Notes: a model not told the origin generated them from the sequence alone. Counted from the first letter of the stretch, positions 24,176 to 37,906 are shown. The stretch: 64,000 nucleotides of DNA from Leucaena leucocephala (GCA_037074615.1 CM073560.1:8749501-8813500); one strand, 5' to 3'. Numbers and translations are program-made.

Positions 24176-24914
24176 CCCCCATTTACAAGTCCAAAACTGA
24201 AACATCCTTACTATCATACATCTTAGGGACCATTTGGTAGCATTTAGAACCACTTTCAAGGTCATTGAAGTCCAATTTCTCAATCTGGAGTTTTTCCTTC
24301 TCGCGTACTGTTCACTATGTAAATTCCAGATGAGTGACCTGATTCGAAAAATCATAACTAATTCTAGAAAAATAGAAATGAAGTGGTTCCAATTGATACA
24401 TGAATATAACTCTCAATTATATTTCAGGTAAAAATAACTTGTTGACTATGCATTGACCAAGTCAACGTCAGTTAACGTTTCAATTTTACTGTTTATCCAA
24501 CGTTTTTCTCCTGAATACAGCATTCTGGTCCCAACTTTGATCATTTATATCTCCATGTGTAGACATCCAAATGAGACTTTTTATATATCAAATTGAATCT
24601 TGGTATGTATACTATTTACCATAAAAATTTCATATATTTATTCATCCATTTACTATTTTTAATTATTTATCAAACATGATTAGATCACCACGTGTTACTG
24701 TTCATAGTGGTAAATTTCAGCATTTCTACTTTGTATACATATGCATACATCCATCATATATCAGTCAAGCATGCCAAACAATACTCATTATTAATTAATA
24801 AGTTGTTTTACATCTGGGTATGCACAAAATTTCCCATATTTCTATTACATCTTTTCCTGCCTGAAATCCGGCAGCACAACGGCTATGCTTCGTCTTTAGA
24901 AAGTAACTGATCTT

Positions 24915-25100
24915 GTACCGATTCAGTAATTCCTGTGAGAACTACCATTCTACGTAAGTACCCAGGAAAGACTGGATGAACCGGCTAGGTCCACTCACTT
25001 CCAGCCTCCTTAGACAGTACCTACGTACACAGTACGCATCAGCTCCTTTCTCTACTATTGTCATCTTGTCATAATTTCGGCAGCATAACGGCGTCTCTTA
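24915..25100 (-). repeat. Dyad module copy 4 (long form)
   Basis: In LTR10. The first dyad, TACGTACACAGTACGCA, has one mismatch. Otherwise it is colinear with copy 3. Confidence 0.83.
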
Positions 25101-25157
25101 AAATTCCCAAAATTTACTTCGGCATAACCTCCCCTGTAATGGGTTATTTATTAGGAT

Positions 25158-25175
25158 GAGATTCGGGGGAATCTC
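25158..25175 (-). other. LTR hairpin 9
   Basis: Arms GAGATTC/GAATCTC with loop GGGG, in LTR10. Confidence 0.82.
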
Positions 25176-25540
25176 AGTAGCAACAATCATAACAATATAT
25201 GTAATGCAGAGTGATGGTGCTTGCTTGTGATTGTGTACAGATAAGTATGCTGCGTGCTTCCATACTCAATAATATGAACATAGCATTGTAGCAGAGCTTC
25301 AAGCATAACATATAAGACAACAATCCAACCAAACAATAGTACAACAAATCACAAAGCCATTACATAAAAGCTAGGATTAGTTACTACCTCAAAGGCTTAG
25401 CAGAACTCTAGAATCCCTATACTGCTTCCAGCTCCGCCAGAACTTCCTTTCTTTCTTTCTTCCTCTCACTTTCTCTCTCTAGCACTCCCTTCTCTCTCCT
25501 TTCTTTCCAAAACCGTGATGCAAATGAATGGGGAGTGGGG

Positions 25541-25548
25541 TATTTATA
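25541..25548 (-). promoter_or_regulatory. TATA box of LTR10
   Basis: TATTTATA preceded by GGGG on the plus strand. Confidence 0.75.
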
Positions 25549-25775
25549 GTTTCCTTCAATGGCATTCCTGTAATTTCTAAGAACTCTGATCCTGTGGCTA
25601 CAGTTTTTCCTGGAATTTCCTATTTTCTTTATTTCCTCTTTACTGCATCATCGTGGACACCTCATCATGCACATTTCTCACATGGCGAATTTGAAGCCTT
25701 CTGGAAGCTTTCCAGTCAAATCCGGTACCGGTCCGATCCGATTTCCCACAAACTGGACCCACCGGCTAAGATTGT

Positions 25776-25784
25776 GCCACGTGT
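25776..25784 (-). promoter_or_regulatory. G-box/ABRE-like site in LTR10 U3
   Basis: GCCACGTGT, reverse complement ACACGTGGC, about 230 bp upstream of the LTR10 TATA box, the same spacing as in LTR2. Confidence 0.5.
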
Positions 25785-28159
25785 CCTTAACTTTTTCTTC
25801 CTCCTCTATGTTAGTGCCATGTGGCATCTTGCTGGTACCTTTCACGCCATCCAATGCTATCCAGATAAGTCTAAGACTTTATCTGATCACCTCCTCGGTT
25901 ATCGTGCCGACCGAGTAACTTTACTTTATTGAAACAACATTAAAATAGTATTTTAATGCCACTTTTTCCCACATATCACTGGGCCTACGTTTTTGGGCTC
26001 TGGGAATGTTATCTTGGATCCTGATCAAGCTCAAGTACTCTGATGGCTCGATTCCCAAGAAACATCCCTTGGCAAATTACCAAAATACCCCTGGGTGCCC
26101 TTTCTTGCACTATCTTAATCCTAAGGGTAAAATCATTATTTTATACCCTTCTGTACCATGTCAGGGCATATACTGACCCTGGTTAACCTTACCTGTGTAT
26201 GTCTTGGCTCCTGGGCCTGGCCAGAATGACCAAAATGCCCTTCATACACCAATTACCCCTTTAGTACAACACAGGGGCATTTTCATAATTTTGCACTTTT
26301 TCGGGGTTCTGCCGGACACTGGCCCACCTATCAGTCCAAGTGTCTTATTGGGCCTTTGATGACGCCATTATTGGGCCTTTCATGGTCCATTACCTTTATG
26401 GCATGTATTACGAGGAATCTTCCCCTGGCCATGTTTATCGGGTATTTTCGCCGTTATACACCGTTTATATACATCTCCGGACACCGGGTCCTTTTACCAG
26501 ATACACTGGCCTACTGTGTTCTGGCATTCCTGTGGGTCATAACAGCCATCTGACTGAGGTCATCTGAACTCATTCAGTCCTTTTTTAAATACCGATAAAT
26601 CTCCCTATCGGATCCCCGGAGGTCTCATACTCCCGTCTGTATTTACTGATTTGCGAATAACTTTTCCTACAGACCTCCTATCAGTATTGTATTAGTTTCC
26701 TGACCTCTGCCCTATCAGGACGCATCATCCTGTAATTTCTCACTTATATCTGAAATCTAAGATATCCGGTAGGAATTTTTATAACTTTTGGACTATCAGA
26801 TCAATTTTGACTATCTGGAGTCCGTAGAAAATTCCTGTATTAAGCCAGATTATCGAGCATCACTTGCTCTATCTACTGGTGAAATATGGGACTGATATGC
26901 TTTCGGGCAGTCTAAACCACTTCCGGCCTGACTTTCTTTAATTATAATTTAGCCCCAGAGAACTTTTCTTCTTTTCATTTAAGTCCCTTTTTATTTGGCT
27001 AAAATTACACTTAAGGACCCCACCTTTTTGTCTATTTTCCTTTTTGGCTTTATACTTTTCATAATTTCATCTAAGTCCCTTCATTTTCTTTCTTTTGCAA
27101 TTTAATCCCTTTCTTTGCATAAATGGCTACTATATTTTTAGGGACTTTCACTATTTACATATAAGTCCCCGGACTTTCACTTATTTGCAATTTAGTCCCT
27201 AACAACCCTCTGTATGTTTTTGGAACTTCTGCTCAAAGGGATATATCTATTTCAGGCTACTTCCTAAGTCTCTGGCTTGAAAATTGGGATGTCACAAAAA
27301 CCGTGAGCAAGAAAGGAGAAGGAAGCTCTTGCAAAATATTTCTCAAGCTTGGAGGAAGCAAGGATCTTGAAGAAACAAGTAAGGTAAGTTGTCTCCTTGC
27401 TTCTACCTTTTGTTCTTATGGTTTATGCTTGAGTTTAAGTTGTTTTTTAGGCTTAAATCTTGGGGAGATGCTGCTGGAATTTTTCTGTATATGTGAAAGG
27501 AATATGAGTTTTAGGTCATAGATAGTTAAGACAAGCTTAAACAAGCTAGTTACATGCTTGGTTGTGAAGTAAGTTGATGTTCTTGACTTTACCATTTCGG
27601 TTTGCACTGTTCATGCACTGTTCATGATAGAAGGAAATGGAATTTCAATGATTTGATGCTTCCAATGGTCTTAAAATGAGATTTTGTGTGGGGGTAAAGT
27701 GGAGGAACAAGTATGGGAAGCATTAGAACTAAAATGGAAATTTTTGGAAAAAGGGAGCTTATTGAAACTAGACTTGGAATTTGTTTGGAATGGAGTTATA
27801 ATTTGGTAATCATTTTGTAATGTTTAGGTTTTGACATTTGTGGCAAGGAAAGACCATTTCAAGAAAGGAAGGACAAGGATCTACAAGAGGTAGCAAGAAT
27901 ACTTAACTATAAACTTATGTGCTTTGATTGATTTGCTTACTTGTTATGCATGAAGGTTAGGTTGAGCATGGAATATTATGTGATGATATTTATGATGATG
28001 ATGTGCTATGAGTTTGTGCCACTCCTTGCAATATATGTCATAACAATATGCATGTTAGAGTTTGCTTATGTATAAGCATGAATTAGGTCCCATTGCATGA
28101 TAACATGTTAGGCATTTAATCAAACATGCATAACCTTATAGTTTGTATTACTTGCTATT

Positions 28160-28177
28160 GAGATTCCCCCGAATCTC
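28160..28177 (+). other. LTR hairpin 10
   Basis: Arms GAGATTC/GAATCTC with loop CCCC, in LTR9. Confidence 0.82.
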
Positions 28178-29040
28178 ACCCCCCATAACTATGCTCTAGG
28201 TGCTGGATCTTCTCAAGGCAAGAGGGTAAATGTTGATGGAAGACTGTATATAACTTAAAGAGTGTGCACTTTAATTACAAGATGATGTTTTGGTGTGTAT
28301 GATGCATGCTACTCATAAATCCGATCTGAGGTAGTGTACTTACATCGGTATTTTGATTGACTTATCCGTTGAGTTTTCATATGAAATTTGACATGAACAT
28401 ATCTAAGATCAAGATATTTAAATGGAAACCAAGAATACCTCATTTGGTTAAGAATTCGAATTGTTATGATTTTTCAAAGTCGGGAGATAAAATCTGGAAT
28501 AAGATAATGTGACACTCAGAGGCAGAGAGGTTCATGCGCTAATTTCATATAGTAAATGAATGAGTTTTTCCGTGATTTTTAGTGAGATTAAATTAACATT
28601 CTGAGCTTTAAATCCATAGGTAATTCGACTCAATTGGATAAGTATACAAGGAGAAATAAATTTTTGAAAATGGGGCAAAGAAACTTGAACTTCCAGATTT
28701 ACCAAATGAACAGTAAAGTTCAACAAATAAACTGATTTGATCTGGACAAGGAAACCTCATTTTCATATTTTTATCTCAAAGTTAAATGAAATATATTTCA
28801 TTAGAAATTGGAATCACCTCAATATGATTTTTCTAAATTTAATTATGAATTTCCAAAGTTTAGGCTGTAATCTGGATTACCAAGTGAACAGTAGCGATGA
28901 AAAGTACTCGTAAGCCCAACTCTTGGAAATTCATGTTCTTAAGGTATTCTAATGATCTAAGATATTTTCAATTAAGTATATGTAAGGATAGGATTTAAGG
29001 TCAATATTTAAGGTTAAGATTTTAAAGATATTTGCTACAA

Positions 29041-29192
29041 AATGCCGTTGTGCTGGTAGACTATACAGAGTACTATGTACGTAAGTGCTGTCTAAGGAGG
29101 CTAGAAGTGAGTGGACCTAGCCGGTTCATCCAGTCTTTCCTAGGTACTTACGTAGAATGGTAGTTCTCATGGGGAATTACCGAATCAGTACA
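29041..29192 (+). repeat. Dyad module copy 5 (short form)
   Basis: In LTR9. The left part reads GGTAGACTATACAGAGTAC in place of the longer left arm in copies 1-4. The rest, including CCTAGCCGGTTCATCCAGTC, is conserved. Confidence 0.83.
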
Positions 29193-30036
29193 GTTATTTT
29201 CTGCCAGAATTTCCGGCAAGAGAGATATAATCCAATTGAGAGTGCTATAGTAAGAGTACTCTAAGAGATATAAAGAAGGATGTTTCAACTTTAACCTACA
29301 AAATTTCATCTTTTGAATCCATTTAACAGCTTAGAATCATGAAATTCTAGCTCCCATGCACTGTTCTGGACAGATTTGAAAAATATACATAATTCTTCTA
29401 AAAATTCTTATTTTTATTCCAATGCTTCCCATACTTGTTTCTCTACTTTATTGCACACAACTTTTCATTTTAAAACTATTGGAAGCATCAAAATCATGGA
29501 ATTCTAATCACTGTTCATGCGAGTGAATAGTAACAGAGAAGAATTCTAAACATTACAACTTTCAATTCCAATGTCTCCAAGGTTCAAAACCTATCCAATC
29601 CTACACAAAATCATCATATAAACTCAATGGAAGCATTATATCATTGAAATTCCATCTCCTTCTATCATGAACAGTGCAGACTGAATTGTTTCAACCATGT
29701 CAAAGTCAAGAATATGAACTTGATCCAACAACCAATCATCTAACTAGCTTGTTTAAGCTTCAATCACATAACTCTAACTTTAATTTCTTATTTCTCCTTC
29801 ATCTAAGGTTTTGGACAGCATATACACCTTAGAGAAAACTCAACTTTCTTTCATGAAAACCCTAAGTTCAAGCTCCCAAATCAAAGAAAAATAAGTTAGC
29901 ATAGATTGCTTACCTTTAATCTCTAGCTAGCTTGAACTTTAGACATTGGATTCTTCTTTGTCTTGGCTTAAGTTTTCATTTTGATATAGTTTCCCCAAAG
30001 GAGAATGCTTCACGGTTTTGAATTAGAAATTGAGGG

Positions 30037-30044
30037 TATTTATA
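30037..30044 (-). promoter_or_regulatory. TATA box of LTR8
   Basis: TATTTATA preceded by GGG on the plus strand, 121 bp from the donor-like site. Confidence 0.74.
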
Positions 30045-30715
30045 GAGAAATCCAATGGAAAATGGATGGCCAAGATTACTTTGTGCAATATTTGATCTAA
30101 TGGCTCACATTTATTCTTGGATTTAACTTTTCTTAAAAGCTAATTATGACATCATCGATGACATCATCAAGGGACACCTTGTAACATCCCAATTTTTAGG
30201 CCCAGAGACTCAGAAAGTAGCATGAAATAGATAGGCTACTAGACCCCTTTGAGCAGAAGTCCCAGAAACATACAAAGAGTTTTTAGGGACTAAACTGTAA
30301 ATAAGTAAAAGTACAGGGACTTATATATAAATAGTGAAAGTCCCTAGGGGTATAATGGTCATTTTAGAAAAGAAAGGGACTAAAGTGAAAGTCTAAAAGT
30401 TCCATGATGCAAAAATGAAAGTAGACATAAATTATGGGCCATTAAGTGTAATTATGAAAAGTTGAGGGACTTAATTAAAAAGAGAAAAAGTTTCCAGGGG
30501 CAAAATTGAAACATCCTTACTCTCGTACATCTTAGGGACCATTTGGTAGCATTTAGAACCACTTAGGTGACCTTTGAAGTCCATTAGCTAAATCTGGAAT
30601 TTTTACTCTTGGCAAGTTATGAAACATCCTTCCTTAGACCCTTCAGAGTACACTTATGGAAGCAATCTTAACTTTATTAATTCTCTCCTGCCGATAATCT
30701 TGGCAGAAAATAACT

Positions 30716-30863
30716 GTACTGATTCGGTAATTCCCCATGAGAACTACCATTCTACGTAAGTACCTAGGAAAGACTGGATGAACCGGCTAGGTCCATTCAC
30801 TTCCATTCTCCTTAGACAGCACCTACGTACACAGTACTTTGTATAGTCTACCAGCACAACGGC
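30716..30863 (-). repeat. Dyad module copy 6 (short form)
   Basis: In LTR13, about 100 bp from its terminus, as in LTR9 and LTR16. Confidence 0.83.
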
Positions 30864-31209
30864 ATTTTCTATAAAATATCTTTGAATCTTAACCTTAACC
30901 TTAACCTCAAAAACATGAATTTCCATTAATTGTTCCAGCACACATAACCAATATCTTACGCCTTTCATACATTCATATACATTATGGGGTTATGCCATAA
31001 TTATTTGATACATTTATTTCATCATTTACTATTATTCCTTTTCATCATGAACATTGTTTCTCTAACTTGTCATATAACAACATTACATGCAACAATTCGC
31101 ACATTTATTACATAATATTCAAATCTTCCAATTCCCAACCTCTCTTCATGCCTCTTTATCTTCTTTACTCATTCGTAAACCTGTGGGATTGGGATTACAT
31201 GGATGGGGT

Positions 31210-31229
31210 GAGATTTCTGGCGAAATCTC
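31210..31229 (-). other. LTR hairpin 11
   Basis: Arms GAGATTTC/GAAATCTC with loop TGGC, in LTR13. Confidence 0.82.
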
Positions 31230-32422
31230 AGTAGCAAACTGTACTAAACAATGCATGCATTAAAGTAAATACTTGTGCTTGCTTGTGAAAGTGTAAACAT
31301 TGTGTAATGTGCATGCTTCCATGTAACATATGAAATACAATTGGCCAAGGTAATCATAGAAATAGAGCTTCAATCATATACACATATGCACACAATTCAA
31401 CAAAGTCCTAGCACAATCAAGCATAACATTCAATACATACAAGTTTAGGGTAAGTTTACTACCTTATTGCTTTACTTCTTTCCACTTTAACTTTGCTTCT
31501 TCCTTCTTACTTTTCCTTGCTATGTGGTTTCCCTCTTTTGAGCATACCTAAGCAAATCCTAACATCACATTACCATCCAACCATTACAATCTAACTTCTC
31601 TTGGACACTAAGCTTACTTTAAGTAACATAACATCCTTTAATCTTTACCAATTGACTTGACCTTTGAGTCAATTGATGTCTTGACCTTACCTTACACAAT
31701 TTGGCCTTTTGAATCCATTTATGAACTCAAAACAACCAAATTCCAGCAACTATGCACTGTTCCAGACAGATTTGAAAAACATGCATAATTCTTTCAAAAA
31801 TTCTCATTTTGATTCCAATGCTTCCCATACTTGTTCCTCCACTTTCCCCCCACACAAAATCTCATTTTAAGACCATTGGAAGTATCAAAATCATGAAATT
31901 CAAATCACTGTTCATGCGAGTGAACAGTAACCAAACGGAATTTTCAACATTACAACCTTTAATTCCAATGGTTTCTAAGGTTCAAAATCTTTCCAATCCT
32001 ACACAAAATCACCATATAAACTCAATGGAAGCATTAAATCATTGAAATTCCATCTCTTTCTATCATGAACAGTGCATGAACAGTGCAAACCGAAATGTTC
32101 TTCCATGGTAAAGTCAAGAACATCAACTTAATCCAACAATCAACCATGCAACTAGCTTGTTTAAGCTTGTCTAAACTATCTATGACATAAAACTCATGTT
32201 CCTCTCACATATACATAGAAATTTCAGCAGCATTTCCCCAAGATTCAAGCCTCAAAACCAAATTAAACTCAAGAAGAAATCATAAGAACAAATTCTAGAA
32301 GCAAGGGAGCAACTTACCTTACAAGCTTCTCCAAGATCCTTGCTTTTTCCTTGCTTGAGAGAGAATTTTTCAAGAGCTTCCTAAGGTTCTTGCTCCATGG
32401 TTTTGAGCTTGCAAATGGGGGG

Positions 32423-32430
32423 TATTTATA
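32423..32430 (-). promoter_or_regulatory. TATA box of LTR13
   Basis: TATTTATA preceded by GGGGGG on the plus strand. Confidence 0.75.
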
Positions 32431-34023
32431 GCAAAAGTCATGTGCCATTTGAAGGCCAAGATCACCTTGGAAACTATTTGATCTAATGGTTAAAAGTTTG
32501 ATCTTGGAATGTATTTTCACTTTTCACTCATGACCTTACCACCATGACATCACTAGCATGGCCTTACCACCATGAAATCACTAGCATGGCCTCTCTTGGT
32601 ACACCTAACCCTTCCTCTTTTTGGGTGCCATTTTGAAGTCCTTGATGGTCCCACCATGTGCAACACCTAATTCTTACTTTATTCTCTTTTTCTTTCTTTT
32701 CAAAAATCCATAAATTATTCATTAATGGACTGAGACCCAGAAGTCCTGATAAAAAATTTCATACGTTTCCTTTAACCTTTTATCGGTGTCCTTTTTCACC
32801 GTAAATTCTATAATTAATTCTACATGACTCCTTTTTGACTTCTGTCAACTCCATAATTTCTCATATTAATTATAATAATTTACTATCAAATTTCCTCAGA
32901 TATCCATCCATTGTGTGAAATGACCAAAATGCCCTCTATCCGCTTCTGGTTTCTTTTCTTATCCTTCATCTTAAGTTCTCAAAATTCTCTTTCAACAACT
33001 CATCGACTGAATTCTTCGGGAGTCATTGTTAATTGAAAGGCTCGACAACCCGCCCATATTAGGTTATCTTACTCAGGAGCCAGCCCATATCTAGCTACCT
33101 GCAAAATTCCTAGGCTTAAAACTTAGGATATCCTTACATTCCTCTTTTTGAACCTAGGTGAACTGTCCCTATTTTGTAGGTCAAAGACTTAACTCATCTT
33201 TAAATCCTGAGGAACTCAGCTCATCCCTCAGATTCCTACCAAATATAGGTAAGTGATCCGCCCATATCAGATTACTACCTTGGGACTAATAGTAGCCTGC
33301 CCATATCAGACTACCTCCCAGTTTTCCTAGACCCAAAAATCGGGATGTTACAAGTTACTGTTCATATGGTATTCCAGATTGGGCAACAAACTTTGAAAAA
33401 TCATAATTAATTCTAGAAACGTCAGAATAAGATGGTTAAAAATTCTACTCGAAGCTAACATCTTTAAATTTAATGGAAAAATAATTTTCTGACCAAATGT
33501 CTATCCAATTGATACAGTTTATTTGTCAAATTTTACTGTTCATTTGTTCAAAAATCCTGAAAATAGATTCTGGTCCCCATCTTTCGAAATTTTGTTCTCT
33601 TTGTTACCTTATCCAAATGAGACGTATTACATATGGATTTAAAGATACATATGTGTACTTTAATCTCATAAAATTTTGTTAGTTAATTCTTTCATTTGCT
33701 AGGTCAAACTGAAGCCACAACAAAACTGCTTCAGGACCTACGTTTTTATCATTTCAGTTTCCTTTCTTTAATTCTCAATAATTGTTCCAACATGCATAAA
33801 CCATCTCTTTGGTCTCTCGTACATTCATATACATCATGGACATATTCTATAATTATTTCATATATTTTCATCACATAATTATACACTTAACATAATTAGG
33901 ACAAACCATACATCATAGGTGAAAGTATCAAATTGTTCACTTTCTTTCCTCCATTCTTTAGCTCTTCGCCATGCATACAATTTCCCATCATGCTTGACCT
34001 AAATTGGTTAGTTGTGGGAGGGT

Positions 34024-34041
34024 GAGATTCTAGGGAATCTC
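34024..34041 (-). other. LTR hairpin 12
   Basis: Arms GAGATTC/GAATCTC with loop TAGG, in LTR12. Confidence 0.82.
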
Positions 34042-35280
34042 AGTAGTAAACATTACCACTTAATTATGCAAGATGGACGCTAATACATGATATGTAATTT
34101 CATTAAATTTTCCTCATTTAGTGACATGCTATCATGCTATAAGCTTTGTATAAAATGTATGGCCATGGAAACATGTTATTCATAACATATTCAACATCAG
34201 TCATCATGTCACAATATCATTCAATCATCATATACATATCAACACATAAGCATACCACATCAGGCACATAAAGAGGTAAGTCCACTACCTTGAACTTAAG
34301 CTTTCTTCCTTATTCTTGCACTTGCTCCTTAAGCTTTCCAACCATGAAACCTTTCGGTCTACCACTTATCAACATCTTCTTGGATGTTTCAAGGTCCTAA
34401 ACACATTCATATTTATTACATAATTCATTAGGACCATGAACTCAAGCATTATTCAAGACTATCGCTCTTGAACATTTAACTTACTTTAACTAACATAATT
34501 TTCTTTAATCTTTACCGATAGACTTGGCCTTTGAATCAATTAATGTCTTGACCTTACCCTACACAATTTCACCTTTTGAATCCATTTGTGAGCTTAGAAT
34601 CATGAAATTCTAGCTCCTATGCACTGTTCTGTACAGATTTGGAAAAGCATACACAATTCTTTCAAAAATTCTCATTTTGATTCCAATGCTTCCCATGCTT
34701 GTTTCTCTACTTTATCCCACACAACTTTTCATTTTAAAACCATTGGAATCATCAAAATCATGAAATTCCAATCACTGTTCATGCGAGTGAACAGTAACAA
34801 AGAGCAATTTCAATGTTTCCAAGATTCAAAACCTATCCATTCCTACACAAAATCATCATATAAATTCAATGGAAGCATTAGATCATTGAAATTCCATCTC
34901 CTTCCATCATAAACAGTGCAAACCGAATTATTTCATTCATGGCAAAGTCAAGAATATCAACTTGATTCAACAACCAATCACCTAACTAGCTTGTTTAAGC
35001 TTTAATCATATAACTCTAACTTTAATCTCTTCTTTCTCCTTTCATCTATGGTTTTGGACAGTATATTCCCCTTAGAGAAAACTCAACTTTTTTCCATGAA
35101 AACCCTAGGTTCAAGCTCTCAAAACAAAGGGAAATAAGCTAGGATAGATTGCTTACCTTTAAACTCTAGCTTGCTTGAACTTTGGTCTTTGGATTCTTCT
35201 TTGTCTTAGCTTGAGTTTTCATTTTGCCATAGTTTCTCCAAGGTTCTCATGAGCTACGGTTTTGCATCAGATTTTGGGGG

Positions 35281-35288
35281 AATTTATA
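35281..35288 (-). promoter_or_regulatory. TATA-like box of LTR12
   Basis: AATTTATA on the plus strand (TATAAATT), a one-base variant at the expected place, 122 bp from the donor-like site. Confidence 0.6.
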
Positions 35289-37846
35289 GAAAAATTCAAT
35301 GGAAAATGGATGGCCAAGATTACTTTGTGCACTATTTGATCTAATGGCCAAGATTGCACCTTGAATCTTGTCTTGCCCACCAAGCCAAGTATGACATCAT
35401 CCATGACATCATCAACGTACACCTCATAGCCCATGTGACGAAATTATGAAGGGAGGAAGCATCTGAAAAAATTCCAATCCAATCCGGTACCGGCTCAGTC
35501 CGATTTCCCAAAAATCAAACTGTTTTCTGAATCTAATTTTTCTAAGATTCCATAATATTCTTTCTGACCTTAAATATAGTATTCGGACTCTTCCTACCAT
35601 TAACATTCTTGTAATAGGTCCAAACTTAATTACAGATCCCTTGGCAAATGACCAAAATACCCTTGATGTCCTTTCTTGCACTATATTAACCCTAAGGGCA
35701 TAATTGTCATTTCACACCTCTTTATACCTTATCAGGGCATATACTGACTCTAAGGAATCATTCCTGTACTTGTCTTGGAATTTTGTCCTATCCAGAATGA
35801 CCAAAATGCCTCCATTCATCTCTTGCACATTATTATAACACAGGGTCATTTTCGTAATTTCGCACTTTTCTGGGGTTCCTCTGGACACTGGCCCACATAC
35901 TGCTCAAGTGCCTTATTGGGCCTCTAGGATGCCATTTTGGGCCTTTGTATAGGTACACTACCGTTATGGCATAAATCCCAAGAAACCTCTCCCGAAGGTA
36001 TTTATCGGGTATTTTATTCTACTGTAAATTCCATTAAAAATTCTACAGGATTCCTTTTTTGATCCTATCTATTTTATAAATTCTCATATTGATTATAGGA
36101 ATTTACTGTAAGGTTTCATCTGATTCTGAGGTCCAAAAAATACTGCAATAATTTTTCCTAACTTCAGAAATTTATATCAATTTTTTGGGACCTCAAATCG
36201 AAATTCTGTGTTGCGTCAAACTAACCGGAATAATTTTCTCTATCTACTGGTAAAATTTGGGACTGATCTGTTCCGGGCTATTTTTAGGTATTTTTTGACT
36301 CAATTTCTTCATAATTACACTTTTGCCCCTTGAACTTTTCTTAAATTACATTTAGGTCCTTAAACTTTTGAAAATTACACTTTAGGCCCTCAACTTTTTA
36401 TAATTACACTTAATGGCCCAAAGTTATGTCTACTTTACATTTTTCACCATGGAACTTTTATACTTTTCAATTTAGTCCCTCTTCTTTAAACCTTCATCTA
36501 ATCATTCTTTTCTTTTCCACTCATCATCATAATCTTTTCTAAACCTCTTTCCTCTATTAGTATTATATAGATAGGAAAAATTAGGTATGAAAAAAATGGT
36601 AATTATAGAAAGTTGAGCCAGAAGTGGCTTAAAACTGCCTGGAAGTATTTCAGTTCCAAATTTCATCAGTAGATAGAGGAAATGATACTCGTTAATCTAG
36701 CTTAATACAGGAATTTTATCAGAGTTCCAGATAGCTAAAATTTAGCTGATAGTCTGAAAGTTATCTAAAATTTTTATCAGATCTTCTGGATCTCGGATAT
36801 GAGTGAAAAGTTACAGGAATATGCGTCCTATGAAGATAGAGGTCAGGGAACTGACGGAGTCCGGAAAAGAGATCTGTAAAAAAAGTTATTCACTTTTTAG
36901 TGAATTTTGACGGGAGTTCGTGAACGCCCATTATCCGATTAGAAAATTAATCGGTAAGCAAACTAGGACTAAATGAGCCCAGATGACATCACATAGAGGC
37001 CCATGATGATGCTAAGGGAGCCCCAGGCCTATGATATCAGTTTATCAGGAAATGGGCCAGAGTCCAGAAATATGCAGAAAATGGGCGAAATGACGAAAAT
37101 ATCCCTATGTTATAAAATAGTTAAAGAATCAGTGAAGGGTATTTTGGTCATTTGACTAAGGTTAGACAGTCAAGAAAGGTTATCTAGACAGTTGACCAGG
37201 GTCAGAGAATACTCTGGTAAGATGTGAAAAGACGATAATGCCTCTATACTCATTAAAGTAAATAAAGAGGCACCAAGGGCATTTTGGCAATATGCCAAGG
37301 GATATTTCTTGGAAATCGAGCCATTAGAGTACTTAAGCTTGACAGAGACCCAAGATAGCATTCCAAGAGTCCAAAAACGTGGCCCAATAGTTATGTGGGT
37401 TAAAGTGGCATTAAAGTAATATGTTAGTGAGTTTTCAATAAAGTAAAGTTACCTGGTTGAAGGGATAATCGGGAAATTGATCAGATAAAGCTTGAGAGTT
37501 ATCCGAAAGCCATGAGGTGGAATTAAAGGTACCTATAAGGTGCCACATGGCATGAGCATTGGGAAAGAATAAAAAGCTAAGGACAAGTGGCACGATCTCA
37601 GCCGTTTATTTCGGGATAAGACTCTGGAATTCTCTGGAAGCGCTAAGTCAGCTGGTGAGGTGTCCCAAGGGCCCCACCATTATGCCACCTAAGCATGTGA
37701 GGTGTCCATGGATGATGTCATTATTGATGAGTCATCTAGGATGGTGATGTCATCATGATGATGCAGGTAAAGCTTCTTGAGGAAGCAAGCGCTCTGAGCC
37801 ATTCATCGTGATTCGAACTTACCTATCCATTCCACTTTGCCTCAAC

Positions 37847-37854
37847 TATAAATA
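37847..37854 (+). promoter_or_regulatory. TATA box of LTR11
   Basis: TATAAATA followed by GCCACCC. Confidence 0.75.
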
Positions 37855-37906
37855 GCCACCCCCCTCAAGTTGATTCACAGCCAAAAGCAAGAAAGGAAGA
37901 GAAAAT

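Larger units (their letters stand above)
24198..27296 (-). mobile_element. LTR10, solo LTR with TSD AAAAC
   Basis: 3099 bp. The plus strand begins TGAAACATCC and ends GGATGTCACA. The perfect TSD AAAAC lies at 24193-24197 and 27297-27301. It has the AATAAA homologue (24637-24642 reversed), the dyad module at 24915-25100, a hairpin at 25158, a TATA box at 25541, CCGGTACCGG at 25722, GCCACGTGT at 25776 and a U3 head of the CTCTGGCTTGAAAATTGGGATG type shared with LTR11, LTR18 and LTR20. Confidence 0.93.
23287..29287 (+). mobile_element. LTR9, solo LTR with TSD ACTTT, hosting LTR10
   Basis: Begins TGTAACATCCC and ends GGATGTTTCA. The perfect TSD ACTTT lies at 23282-23286 and 29288-29292. It is 2897 bp without LTR10, one base different from LTR16 (2898 bp), its closest relative here. 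It has a TATA box at 24168, donor AAG|GTAAGT at 27381, a hairpin at 28160 and the short-form dyad module at 29041-29192, within 100 bp of the LTR end. Confidence 0.93.
30620..33352 (-). mobile_element. LTR13, solo LTR with TSD AGTTA, innermost of the nest
   Basis: 2733 bp. The plus strand begins TGAAACATCC and ends GGATGTTACA. The perfect TSD AGTTA lies at 30615-30619 and 33353-33357. It has the short-form dyad module at 30716-30863, a hairpin at 31210, a donor-like site at 32312, a TATA box at 32423 and a U3 head with the GATATGGGC quartet (reversed). It is the deepest layer: E1 > LTR7 > LTR8 > LTR11 > LTR12 > LTR13. Confidence 0.93.
30507..36592 (-). mobile_element. LTR12, solo LTR with TSD AAAAT, hosting LTR13
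   Basis: The plus strand begins TGAAACATCC. The far terminus is eroded (TTAGGTATGAAA where TTAGGATGTGACA is expected). The TSD AAAAT lies at 30502-30506 and 36593-36597. Comparison with LTR18 near 51128 shows that the host LTR11 sequence is continuous once LTR12 is removed. It is 3348 bp without LTR13, with a hairpin at 34024, a donor-like site at 35151 and a TATA variant at 35281. Confidence 0.87.
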
